Shown: positions 41,652 to 50,836 of the stretch, in pieces | Position numbering within the stretch: the stretch's first letter is position 1 | How the letters are laid out: the number at the start of each line of letters is the position of its first letter | Assembly (NCBI GenBank): GCA_027315065.1 | Contig: DAHUYT010000010.1 | Coordinates: forward strand, 1 to 53,122 | Length of the DNA: 53,122 nucleotides | Direction of reading: 5' to 3' | Source: Nitrososphaerota archaeon | GTDB taxonomy: Archaea > Thermoproteota > Nitrososphaeria > Nitrososphaerales > Nitrosopumilaceae | Made by a program: the position numbers and the translations under genes | Notes under the pieces: generated by a model | Database searches by the model: none | What the model was told of the DNA's origin: nothing | The model's input: only the letters and a program-made list of their open reading frames with translations

Positions 41652-42617
41652 TTAATCCTTTTGGAGGTCTTGGTTCAATTCCGTTATCGCTTGTGCAATA
41701 GATGCGTTATCTGGAGCGTCTGGCATTTGTTCCAGATATTTTTTAAGATCTTCTTTGGCCTCAACCGTTTTATTTTGCTCTAGTCTTGCAATGCCTCGAT
41801 TCTTGTAGATTGGCACAAATCTGTATGGATTTATTTTGATTGCAGCTGTGTAATATATTTCTGCATTTAGGTAGTCTTTTGTTTTCAGGTAATAGTTACC
41901 AAGTCCCCTATACGCAAGATAACATCTGCCATTTAGATCTATACTTTTCTTGTAATACTGAATTGCTTCTTGTAGAATAAGATCATTTAATATTCCAGCA
42001 TATAGGCATGAAGCAGTAGAGTTTGATGGATTCATCTCAAGTGCTTTTTTTAATAATTGGACAGATTCATCAGTATTTCCCTGTAACCGTAATTTTTCTG
42101 CATCAAAACACAGCCTATTTGATTTTGTCTTAGTGTCATACACTATTTTTGCCTCTTGCATGACATCAGGAGGTACCAGCAAAAGTATCAACCTATCATC
42201 CTCTTCCCACTGTTTGTCAAATTTTTCATCAGGAATTGCGCCAATCTTGTCAGGTTCTGGAATGTAATGAAAAACGGTCTTTTCCATTTCATCATATCCA
42301 ATTACTAAAGATGCGTGTTGCACGACATCTTTTATTCCAGGTAGAATAACAATAGGGGGTATTCCCATATCAATGAATTTCTTGAGTTCTTTTAGTGAAG
42401 AATTCAAAATTATGCTTGCAAGTCCGTGTCTTTCTGCAAGCTCAACTCCTTCAATTAATATCGTTCCCTTTACATCTGGATACCTTTTTGCAATCTCTTT
42501 GGCTTCTACCAAGGGAAGATCTATTCCCCAGTATTTTGACACGGCGCTGATAACAAGAGGTAGACAGATGTTCTCCTCTTTAACTATAGGCACATCAAGC
42601 GAGTGACTCGATTCCAT
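41652..42617 (-). CDS. C39 peptidase-like domain with C-terminal TPR repeats
   Basis: 321 residues. The N-terminal half has the papain-like C39 pattern: VKEENICLPLVISAVSKYWG with C18, and HASLVIGYDE with H101. The residues around the Cys differ from the usual CGP, so proteolysis is uncertain. From about residue 170 there are at least three tetratricopeptide repeats (e.g. ATGCLYAGIL-like, YLAYRGLGNYYLKTKDY, PIYKNRGIARLEQNK). No signal peptide. A cytoplasmic adaptor or bacteriocin-type processing relative is possible; I cannot name a substrate. Confidence 0.75.
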   Translation of the reverse strand: MESSHSLDVPIVKEENICLPLVISAVSKYWGIDLPLVEAKEIAKRYPDVKGTILIEGVELAERHGLASIILNSSLKELKKFIDMGIPPIVILPGIKDVVQHASLVIGYDEMEKTVFHYIPEPDKIGAIPDEKFDKQWEEDDRLILLLVPPDVMQEAKIVYDTKTKSNRLCFDAEKLRLQGNTDESVQLLKKALEMNPSNSTASCLYAGILNDLILQEAIQYYKKSIDLNGRCYLAYRGLGNYYLKTKDYLNAEIYYTAAIKINPYRFVPIYKNRGIARLEQNKTVEAKEDLKKYLEQMPDAPDNASIAQAITELNQDLQKD

Positions 42618-42648
42618 AAGATGAAATCTTGTTTGTGTGTTAATAACT

Positions 42649-43191
42649 CTATTTCATAGATATGAAATTTTTCAAAAAATTCTTTCCGTCATGACTCATT
42701 TCTGGATGAAATTGAGTTCCAAAGATATTTTGGTTCTTGTACTGGAAGATTTCAAACTTGCATGCATCTGAGCTGGCTATCACGTCAAAGGATGAATCAA
42801 GCGTAGCAACCTTGTATGAATGACTTTCAAATACTTTGATCTTTCCGTTGCATAAAGGGTTGTCTTGTATTATATGGATCTCATGAATTCCATGTCGTGA
42901 CTGGTCCATCTTTTTTATTGTACCCCCTAGAGTGATTGCGAGAATTTCTGCGCCATAACATACTCCAAGAAGAGGCTTTTTCTTTGCAAGTGCATGCTTT
43001 ATCAATTTAGAGTTGGTAGCATTCATCATGGAATCATTTTGTCTTCTTCCAGATAAAATGATTGAAAACGAGTTATCAATGTCTGGTTCTGCTACCCTAT
43101 CAAACAAGATGCACCTATAGTTTATTTTCATTTCTTTGAGACAGTCTATTATGTAATTTGTGTAAACAGAGCCGTTGTCTACAACCAGCAT
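42649..43191 (-). CDS. Class I glutamine amidotransferase domain protein
   Basis: Start moved to the ATG at 43191 (MLVVDNGSVYTNYI), where the fold begins; the frame extends to 43230. The glutaminase triad is complete: nucleophile in LLGVCYGAE (C91 of the longer frame) and FHPE (H175, E177). Most similar in style to the stand-alone GATase subunit of archaeal GMP synthetase, but no synthetase lies beside it. It gives ammonia from glutamine to an unknown partner. GMP synthase glutaminase is the leading alternative; it could also pair with the glutaminase-less cobyric acid synthase. Confidence 0.82.
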   Translation of the reverse strand: MLVVDNGSVYTNYIIDCLKEMKINYRCILFDRVAEPDIDNSFSIILSGRRQNDSMMNATNSKLIKHALAKKKPLLGVCYGAEILAITLGGTIKKMDQSRHGIHEIHIIQDNPLCNGKIKVFESHSYKVATLDSSFDVIASSDACKFEIFQYKNQNIFGTQFHPEMSHDGKNFLKNFISMK

Positions 43192-43287
43192 GATTCTGTC
43201 AGATCTACGGTTGATCATATTATACAGCAACTAACTTGCTTCCAACTACAAGGATTAATGGCTTCAAGTTTCCATGTTCCCCAGCAA

Positions 43288-46125
43288 CTATCCTACCCCT
43301 ATTGATATGTAGTGTAGTTCTGGCACATTATTGACAACCACAATAGAGCCTATGTTTATCGTATTGTTCTCTTGCCAGAAGATTATCCTGTCATTGCCAG
43401 GTAGCACAAAGTTTTTGACAAATCCTGAGATCAGCGTTTTTGCGTTATTAAGATCAGATGGTTGTTGGAATGAAACATTTCCCTCTTCAAAGGTAAGCGG
43501 TAGTTGTATTGTGGTGGGGGTTACTATGGTAAGCTTGTCATCTTTAAGTATTGACCTGATAGCAGATACTCTAGAGGTTTCATCCAGCGCTAGTGTGGAA
43601 GTAACATTAGATGTGGTAACACCACTAAGCTTTGCAAGGTATGCCGTAAATGCTTCCTGTGGAGTATTTCCCAATCCTACAAAGTATTCGCCATCAAATG
43701 CTGCTCCAACAGCTGCAATTGTTCCAAGTTGAGCCACAACTCCGCCAGTACCTGCAGTGTATACAGGAATAAAGTATACATCCTGATTTCCCACCCTGTA
43801 CAAGATATTATCACCTAATCTAGGATTTTGAAGTAGTGTTCTAAGCTGTCTGAAATCCGAGTCCTTGTCAAGTGCCTCGCTTACCGAGGATGGTCCAAGA
43901 AGCTTTGTACTGGAATTGAGTGGAACTTGATAAAATTGCATCTTTCCAAGGTTTGATGCATCGTTCTGAACTATCATGAATCCCGCCAGGTTTCTGCCTG
44001 CAGATCCTTGAAGTTCCAACGAGAGTAGGCCCAAATATGTTGGCTTGTCAAATCCCGGCGGTTTTGCCTCTACGTAATAAGTTGCAACACCACTTGGAAC
44101 CTCATAAAAGTCGTTTGCCTGGATGAATGTCGATGGGTCTGTAACGTGGTAAATGTTAAACATGTCTACTTTCCAATTGAACAGCTCCTCTGGATATCTA
44201 AGTTGCTTGCTGAGCCATTGTGGCATATCTATGAATTTATCTTTGTATTGACTGTAGAACATGTTTGTAAAGAAATCATTTCCTGTCTTTATCATAGTAA
44301 CATTTCCATTGTAGGTATCAATCAATGCATAACCGACTAGTCTCAGATATGGATTACTAACAGACCATGGCACGTTCTTTGTATCAAATCCTACTATCAG
44401 AGGCATGAGCCAATAGGTTTTGTCTCCGTTAGCAACAGGAAGTGTACTCACTTGGTTTCCAAATAGATTATACTGGAAATACGGGTATAGTAACTGCATT
44501 CTGTCATGTATGTCTCTGTATCGCATAATGTGAACTGGCTGCGTTGGATATGACAAGAAGAAGTTTGGCTCAAAGAGCTGGCTTACCGGGGGACTGACAT
44601 CCAGCCCTCCGGTTCCATGATAAGATGCATTATTTAGCTCAGCTGTTGTGGTTCGTCCTACAGGATATGCAGCCCAAGTATCGGCAAACAGTCCTCCCTC
44701 TCCATAGTAGATTTCCCTTTGCTTGAAGAATTTACTGCTATCAACTATGGTTCCATTATGAGCATTAAGTGTAAGGAATCCATTGTCTACATGTGTGTAG
44801 ACAAAGTGTTGATTATACCACACGTTTCCTGTGCTAACCGATGATGGTAGGATTGGTTTCATTGATGCAGTCCAGTATAATGTATTATTGAATCTGAGTA
44901 TATCATTACCTTCAAAATCAACATACGGTATGAGTCCTATTTCCGGTTTTAGTTTTGCAAATGCCGCATCCCAATCCCATTCCCTAACTTTGCTTAACAC
45001 ATCATTATTGGCAGCAACATAAGATGAGATCTGATCTGGAGGAACAGGCGAGAGTTTTACATAATGAGGCACGACAGATATTTGATCTAATTGGGCTAGA
45101 TACCTGTTCACTCCAATCTGCTGTGCCTTGTATGGCCCAAGATACTCTATCTTTCTTGCATCAGCTATGCTATTGTTAACAACCATTATCGAGCCTGCGA
45201 TTATTGCTATTATGACCAAGGTCAGTATACGGATATAGATATCGCGTTTTGATGGATGCATGATTACCCTAGACTTGAATTTATCAATGAAATAAAATGC
45301 AATAAGCGCAAAGCCTGCCGCAAAAGTTCCAGCAATCTGGTATTTTGTGTTATAATCTATTTGGTCTGTGAAGAACATGTTGAATGCAGCCCATATCACT
45401 CCTATCCCGATTATTCCCTCGACTGTTGACACATAATCAAGAAACTTTGGCTTGCCTTTTGCTGCATCTTGAATGTAACTTGTAATTATTCTCACAATAT
45501 TATGAAGTCCAACATATAGTACAAGTCTCAGACCAATGACAGCTAACAACGAAGGTACAAGGACTGTTAACGCTGGAATCATTGGTATTACTTGGTGTAT
45601 CGCATAAGCAGGGTCAGATGACGGAGTGGTAAAGGGAAGAGAAAAGATATTCCAAATGCTTTGTATGCCTAGATTATGTCCCTGTAAAAGATAGACCATG
45701 GCAAATCCAAAAATGAGATTTGTAAAAAACGCCCCAAAGAGCAGAATCTTGGTTATCTGCCAGATTACAAAGTTTGGAATGCTCAGTTTGTATTCCTTAA
45801 AACTAGGAATACTATCTGCTCCAACATAACTTCCCCTTTTAAGAAATGTTAGGGCAACATGAAGAGAGTACCAGGAGATTGAAGATCGGTTCTTGACATT
45901 TACTCTAATCAGTGCTATTGATGACAGAACAAGTGCCGATACGAGTGAGAAATACAGAGGTTTTGTAAAGAGCGTGCCAAATTCCAGGAAATTCATGTAC
46001 AAAATGGCAGCTTGGTTACTGCCCATCACAAAAATTACAATTGCAATTATGGCCACAATTCCTAGTCGGATGTACCTGCTGGCGTCACGCGGAGGTGGGT
46101 TGGATTGAGTCGATGAACTATACAA
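43288..46125 (-). CDS. UPF0182-family large membrane protein
   Basis: 945 residues, the length typical of this family (COG1615). The N-terminal third has about seven hydrophobic helices (e.g. LGIVAIIAIVIFVMGS, ILTLVIIAIIAGSIMVV), followed by a large soluble extracellular-looking domain rich in Tyr, Pro and N-x-S/T sites with typical family stretches such as RYRDIHDRMQLLYPYFQY and YGEGGLFADTWAAYPVGRT. The role is unknown. It stands alone upstream of the GATase gene. Confidence 0.88.
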   Translation of the reverse strand: MYSSSTQSNPPPRDASRYIRLGIVAIIAIVIFVMGSNQAAILYMNFLEFGTLFTKPLYFSLVSALVLSSIALIRVNVKNRSSISWYSLHVALTFLKRGSYVGADSIPSFKEYKLSIPNFVIWQITKILLFGAFFTNLIFGFAMVYLLQGHNLGIQSIWNIFSLPFTTPSSDPAYAIHQVIPMIPALTVLVPSLLAVIGLRLVLYVGLHNIVRIITSYIQDAAKGKPKFLDYVSTVEGIIGIGVIWAAFNMFFTDQIDYNTKYQIAGTFAAGFALIAFYFIDKFKSRVIMHPSKRDIYIRILTLVIIAIIAGSIMVVNNSIADARKIEYLGPYKAQQIGVNRYLAQLDQISVVPHYVKLSPVPPDQISSYVAANNDVLSKVREWDWDAAFAKLKPEIGLIPYVDFEGNDILRFNNTLYWTASMKPILPSSVSTGNVWYNQHFVYTHVDNGFLTLNAHNGTIVDSSKFFKQREIYYGEGGLFADTWAAYPVGRTTTAELNNASYHGTGGLDVSPPVSQLFEPNFFLSYPTQPVHIMRYRDIHDRMQLLYPYFQYNLFGNQVSTLPVANGDKTYWLMPLIVGFDTKNVPWSVSNPYLRLVGYALIDTYNGNVTMIKTGNDFFTNMFYSQYKDKFIDMPQWLSKQLRYPEELFNWKVDMFNIYHVTDPSTFIQANDFYEVPSGVATYYVEAKPPGFDKPTYLGLLSLELQGSAGRNLAGFMIVQNDASNLGKMQFYQVPLNSSTKLLGPSSVSEALDKDSDFRQLRTLLQNPRLGDNILYRVGNQDVYFIPVYTAGTGGVVAQLGTIAAVGAAFDGEYFVGLGNTPQEAFTAYLAKLSGVTTSNVTSTLALDETSRVSAIRSILKDDKLTIVTPTTIQLPLTFEEGNVSFQQPSDLNNAKTLISGFVKNFVLPGNDRIIFWQENNTINIGSIVVVNNVPELHYISIGVG

Positions 46126-46210
46126 AATTATGCTACCTTCCCAGATGTCAAATTAATGTCTACCTACATCCAGTTCCTTGGCAACTATTAATAAGTCAAG
46201 TTGCGTTTTC

Positions 46211-47335
46211 TCATACCACACTAGCTAATCCCTTGCATATCATATACACAGCTGCGTATTTTGGCACAGAGATTTGCTCATTTGCATATGGACCGTATTT
46301 CTTGTTCTTCAACCTAATCAAGACCGGACAGTTGGCAATAATGTTCACCTCTTCCTCCCCGATCAAGCACGCGTCCAAAAAGGGATCAAAGTCATCAAGG
46401 TTTTTGCATTGGATTTTTGACAGGCCGCTCTTGCTGTTTACCGAACCTTCAAGCCTAAAAATCCTGTGTATGTCCATAGTTACTTTTGGATCCACTTTCA
46501 CCCCCATTGTTTGGCGTATCTCATCTAGTTTTACTTGGAAGGCCAGATATCCATCTGAAATTATTTGTCTTGTTACTTTTGGCACCTTTGTTTTTGATCC
46601 AAATAAGCTAGTTGCTACCCTTCCTTTCCATCCTGCCTCGCCCATCTCAGGAAGCGTTGATTTGGAATTGTTCTGTTTTTTTATTCCAAAGGTTTCTGGC
46701 ATGGCACCGTTGAACATGATATAATCTACGAGATCTGCTCTTTCTTGCGAGCCCAACATTTCATAATTATCGTTTATGACTCTGATGTGAAATCCCTCGT
46801 TTCCTGAAAAATATACCTCAGTTTCCTCCTTTTTTATACCAAGATCTTCACCTAGTATCCGTACCAGTTTTTTGACTTCCTTTTTAGATTCGCTGATACA
46901 GTTTTTGCAAGCAACTGATACAACATCGAACTTGGTAGACCCGCATTTGGGACAGGCCGATTGCTTTCCCGGCATAATACCATGACATGAACCACACTTG
47001 AAAACAGAATGATCATTTCTGCAGGACAAGGTCAAGTCCTTTGCGTCTATATCAAAGATTAGATCGGCACCCTTCCAATCCTTTTCTGACATTGGCAAGT
47101 TTGGAAAAGAATAGTACGCATTTGAGCAATAGACATCTGATGGAGCCTCTTTCATTAGGAGAAGATGCAGCTCCTTGTTATCTTTTATTGCAATGTGTCG
47201 TATCATGCCGCCGTTGATTTTTTGATAACCAAATTCTCTTTGAGTATGTTTTGGTGGAACGTTGACCAGATCAAAGTGGTTAAAATAATATTCCTTGATT
47301 GCATTTTCTACAATGGCTGTATCTTTTTCAAGCAT
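46211..47335 (-). CDS. priS: DNA primase small (catalytic) subunit
   Basis: Archaeal/eukaryotic-type primase catalytic subunit making RNA/DNA primers. The catalytic acidic pair is LIFDIDAKD (D95, D97), and a zinc motif follows in CRNDHSVFKCGSC and CPKCG. Later HIRVINDN and the basic VATSLFG region also fit. 374 residues. Its start codon overlaps the priL stop by one base (TAATG). Confidence 0.95.
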   Translation of the reverse strand: MLEKDTAIVENAIKEYYFNHFDLVNVPPKHTQREFGYQKINGGMIRHIAIKDNKELHLLLMKEAPSDVYCSNAYYSFPNLPMSEKDWKGADLIFDIDAKDLTLSCRNDHSVFKCGSCHGIMPGKQSACPKCGSTKFDVVSVACKNCISESKKEVKKLVRILGEDLGIKKEETEVYFSGNEGFHIRVINDNYEMLGSQERADLVDYIMFNGAMPETFGIKKQNNSKSTLPEMGEAGWKGRVATSLFGSKTKVPKVTRQIISDGYLAFQVKLDEIRQTMGVKVDPKVTMDIHRIFRLEGSVNSKSGLSKIQCKNLDDFDPFLDACLIGEEEVNIIANCPVLIRLKNKKYGPYANEQISVPKYAAVYMICKGLASVV

Positions 47336-48375
47336 TAGATCTTCCTCTTTTTTCCAAATTGAATTGGATTTATTATTCCGTCACAATCTGGAATTGCAAA
47401 ACATAGGTTCTCGCTTCGAAGTTTATCACAAGATGGACATTGGTATTTTGTACCTTTTCCTGAAGAGCCAGATATATGTTCCAGTTGGTATCTAGTTACA
47501 CGCTCGTTATAGTCTGGCGCATTTTTAAAAAGCGGAGCTATCTGATCAGTTGTCTGACCCCTTGCAAGAAGATACGTAGCAAGTAGGAATCTTCCCGAGT
47601 GTGGTAGGTTTTCCCCTTTTTCTAGTACCTCGATAGCGTGTTTTACACATGGAGGATAGTCAGACGATATCACTACGGCATCAGAAAATTTGGTTGCCAG
47701 TTGAACGAGGTCTTGCACGCGAGCCTTGAAGGTGTCTGGGATTGACGTCAATGTTATCGATTGGATTCTAGAGTTGATGTATTGACCAAGTTCGGTACGT
47801 ATGAGCCTGACAGTTTCATGTGCTGTCAAATGTACAAACCCAGTTGCTACTCTCCTGTTTACAAGTTTCCATTCTTTTTCATGAAAATGTACTGCCCTTT
47901 GCAAGTAATTTGGTACACTTAACATAAATTCGTCATTTTCTACCACAACTTTTACTGAAAATAGTTCTTGGATGATTTTTAATGGAAAATCACTATCCTT
48001 TACTGCCTTGTCACTTACATATTTTCGTCCAAGATCATGTTCCAGATATTTTTCAGATCTTCTTGCTTCTGCAAGAGAGAATCTTCTTGTCAGAGTATTA
48101 ATTCCAGCCGCTTTTAGCAAGATGACTGCAACAATAAACGAAAGTATTTCCATATCCTTATCCAAATCTTTGAGCTTTTCTATATCAGAGCTGTACACTT
48201 GGCCCGAGGATGCGGTTATGATTCTGCCATATGCCTTTTCCACCAGAGGCATCCAGTCAGGATGACCCAGCTGTTCAAGATTAAACCCCTTGTCTCGCAG
48301 ATATTCCCCTGCTTCTGCAAGAAAGGGATACTTGGCAAGATCCATTATACCTGGATGTAACACACCTCTCTTCAT
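47335..48375 (-). CDS. priL: DNA primase large subunit, Fe-S type
   Basis: Regulatory subunit of primase. 346 residues with the C-terminal iron-sulfur domain: PPCVKHAIEVL, SGRFLLATYLLARG, and two further cysteine groups in YQCPSCDKL and NLCFAIPDC supplying [4Fe-4S] ligands. Gene order priL-priS as one transcript with a one-base overlap. Confidence 0.94.
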   Translation of the reverse strand: MKRGVLHPGIMDLAKYPFLAEAGEYLRDKGFNLEQLGHPDWMPLVEKAYGRIITASSGQVYSSDIEKLKDLDKDMEILSFIVAVILLKAAGINTLTRRFSLAEARRSEKYLEHDLGRKYVSDKAVKDSDFPLKIIQELFSVKVVVENDEFMLSVPNYLQRAVHFHEKEWKLVNRRVATGFVHLTAHETVRLIRTELGQYINSRIQSITLTSIPDTFKARVQDLVQLATKFSDAVVISSDYPPCVKHAIEVLEKGENLPHSGRFLLATYLLARGQTTDQIAPLFKNAPDYNERVTRYQLEHISGSSGKGTKYQCPSCDKLRSENLCFAIPDCDGIINPIQFGKKRKI

Positions 48376-48451
48376 TTTGCACGACTTAAAAATTTGATTG
48401 TGTTTTGATTCAATTGCAAAATACTTGCATCATGAGAAAATACGCATCGAA

Positions 48452-48459
48452 CTTAAATT
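48452..48459 (+). promoter_or_regulatory. TATA box for endonuclease IV gene
   Basis: CTTAAATT is centred about 26 bp before the ATG at 48481. Confidence 0.5.
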
Positions 48460-48480
48460 ATGCTCAAATAAACCACTGAC

Positions 48481-49323
48481 ATGCAAGTCGGGATGCACGT
48501 ATCCATATCGGGTTCCATTGACCGCGCTGTAGATAATGCTATAGCAATGGACTGTACTGCATTTCAAATATTTACTCGCAATCCACGCGGTTGGGCAGCA
48601 AAGCCCTTGGTAGCCAAGGATGTCTCGAATTTTAGGGAAAAACTTGCTGCAAGCAAGATAGACAGATTTGCCACTGTTGCTCACATGCCATATCTGCCAA
48701 ACCTTTCATCACCTGAGGATGATCCATTTGCAAGGTCGCTTGGCTCGCTAATAGACGAGATAAAAAGATGTGGCAAACTTGGCATTCCTTATATTGTAAC
48801 ACATCTTGGAAGTCACAAAGGTGCAGGAGATAAGAAAGGAATTGAAAAATTGATAAAGGCATTTACAAAAGCAGTTGATGACACTGCAGATGATGTCATG
48901 ATTCTACTTGAAAATACAGCTGGACAAAAAAATAGCGTAGGTTCTGATTTTGATCAGCTTGGATCCATACTACAACAACTAAAGCCTGCCAAGCGTTTTG
49001 GAATATGTCTTGATACATGTCATGCGTTTGCAGCAGGATATGATTTAAGAACAGAAAAAAGTGCTACAGATACACTTGAAAAATTCCACAAAGCGATAGG
49101 ATTTGAGCATCTAAAGATACTACATCTAAACGACTCAAAGGGTGAGATTGGGTCCAACCTAGACAGGCACGAACACATTGGCTTGGGTCATATTGGTGAG
49201 AAGGGGCTTGCATATGTTATACATACCATGAACTCAAAAAAAATTCCGATGATTTTAGAGACTCCCATCGATGAGAGACGGGACGATATTGGCAACCTTA
49301 AAAAAGTTAGGGAACTTGCTTGA
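48481..49323 (+). CDS. nfo: Endonuclease IV (AP endonuclease)
   Basis: Zinc-dependent cleavage at abasic sites in base excision repair. AP2EC TIM barrel, 280 residues: MQVGMHVSISGSIDRAV, THLGSHKGAG, LLENTAGQ, ICLDTCHAFAAGYDL, LHLNDSKGEIGSNLDRHEHIGLG-type metal ligands and LETP near the C-terminus. The glyS start follows after 26 bp, so the two are likely co-transcribed. Confidence 0.95.
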   Translation: MQVGMHVSISGSIDRAVDNAIAMDCTAFQIFTRNPRGWAAKPLVAKDVSNFREKLAASKIDRFATVAHMPYLPNLSSPEDDPFARSLGSLIDEIKRCGKLGIPYIVTHLGSHKGAGDKKGIEKLIKAFTKAVDDTADDVMILLENTAGQKNSVGSDFDQLGSILQQLKPAKRFGICLDTCHAFAAGYDLRTEKSATDTLEKFHKAIGFEHLKILHLNDSKGEIGSNLDRHEHIGLGHIGEKGLAYVIHTMNSKKIPMILETPIDERRDDIGNLKKVRELA

Positions 49324-49349
49324 GATCTGGCTCCATTGGTGATATTTAG

Positions 49350-50810
49350 ATGAATTATGAACAGATAATACAACTCGCGCTTGAAAGAGGATTTTATTTT
49401 CCAAGCTGTGAGATTTATTCAGATGCATCTGCAGGATTCTGGGAGTACGGACCATCAGGTGTTAGTCTAAAGAACAAGTTCATAGAGTTATGGAGACGCG
49501 AGCTCGTCAGGCGTGACAGAATGTGGGAGATTGACGGTTCCCAGATAATGTCACAGTCGGTATTTACAGCATCAGGTCACCTGTCCAGTTTTGCTGATCC
49601 AATAATAACTTGCCAAAAATGCAAATCCATCTTCAGGGCAGACAAGCTAATTGCCGAGGTTACTTCAATAGTTGTTCCAGAGAATGCAGAGATTGAACAG
49701 TTTGACCGTGTGATATCAGAAAAAGATGTAAGGTGCCCCAAATGCAAGGGAAGTTTTGATAACGCAAAAAAATTCAACATGATGTTCAAGGTGGGTATAG
49801 GGCCCCAAAGCGAAGCAGCATATCTTAGACCAGAGACATGCCAATCTATCTTTGTCGACTTCCCAAGACTTTACAAGACAATGCGAGGAAGACTGCCAAT
49901 TGGAGTTGCACAGATTGGAAAGAGCTTTAGAAACGAGATCTCGCCACGACAAAGCCTTCTTAGATTAAGAGAGTTTTATCAGGCAGAGATCGAGGTCTTT
50001 TGTAACCCCAATAAACTAAATGAGATAGATAGGTTCTCTGAGGTAGAAAATACGGAGATCAGGCTAATGGTTGATGATGATACCATCAAACAAGTAACAT
50101 GCAGGGAGGCACTAGAGTCTGGGATGCTGCCCAACAAGCTTGTGACATATTATTTGGCGCTATTGGTAGAATTTTATCAAAAGACCGGAATTGATGTAAG
50201 CAAAAGCAGATTCAGAAAACTAGGCGACAAGGAAAAAGCATTCTATGCGTCAGTTGCCTTTGACTTTGAGGTAGAGACCACGATTGGATGGCTTGAGCTT
50301 GTTGCGTGTAACTATAGATCTGACTATGATCTTAAGAACCATGAAAATATCAGCAAGGAAAAGTTTGAGGTGCTAGACGATAACATCAAGGTTTTGCCTC
50401 ATGTCTTTGAGCTCTCAATGGGAATAGATCGTAGTCTGTATACTATTTTGGAGCACAGTTTCAGGGAAGACAAGGAACATGATAGGGTTGTACTTTCTCT
50501 AAAACCATACCTTGCTCCAATACATGTAGGAATACTTTCTCTTGTAAAAAAAGACGGTCTTGCAGAAAAAACAGAAGAAGTCTTTTCAAAGATAAGGACA
50601 GGATATGATGCGTTCTTGGATCACTCTGGAGCCATAGGGCGAAGATACAGAAGGCTTGATGAGGTAGGTGCGCCCTTTGCCGTAACAATTGATCATCAGA
50701 CCCTGCAGGACGATACTGTAACAATAAGGACACGAGACTCGATGAACCAAGAAAGGATAAAGATCTCAGATCTAGAGTCACATCTTTCCAAAGAAACCAG
50801 ATTTCCCTGA
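49350..50810 (+). CDS. glyS: Glycyl-tRNA synthetase, class II
   Basis: Charges tRNA-Gly (one isoacceptor is encoded at 36201). Archaeal/eukaryotic alpha2 type: RGFYFPSCEIYSDASAGFWEYGP at the start, motif 2 near FRNEISPRQSLLRLREFYQAE, and motif 3 MGIDRSLYTIL. A zinc-ribbon-like insertion has CQKC and CPKC (residues 90-135). The C-terminal anticodon-binding domain ends with the VTIDHQTLQDDTVTIRTRDS stretch. 486 residues. Confidence 0.97.
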   Translation: MNYEQIIQLALERGFYFPSCEIYSDASAGFWEYGPSGVSLKNKFIELWRRELVRRDRMWEIDGSQIMSQSVFTASGHLSSFADPIITCQKCKSIFRADKLIAEVTSIVVPENAEIEQFDRVISEKDVRCPKCKGSFDNAKKFNMMFKVGIGPQSEAAYLRPETCQSIFVDFPRLYKTMRGRLPIGVAQIGKSFRNEISPRQSLLRLREFYQAEIEVFCNPNKLNEIDRFSEVENTEIRLMVDDDTIKQVTCREALESGMLPNKLVTYYLALLVEFYQKTGIDVSKSRFRKLGDKEKAFYASVAFDFEVETTIGWLELVACNYRSDYDLKNHENISKEKFEVLDDNIKVLPHVFELSMGIDRSLYTILEHSFREDKEHDRVVLSLKPYLAPIHVGILSLVKKDGLAEKTEEVFSKIRTGYDAFLDHSGAIGRRYRRLDEVGAPFAVTIDHQTLQDDTVTIRTRDSMNQERIKISDLESHLSKETRFP

Positions 50811-50836
50811 TTTTACAATAATCAATCTTTGCCTGA

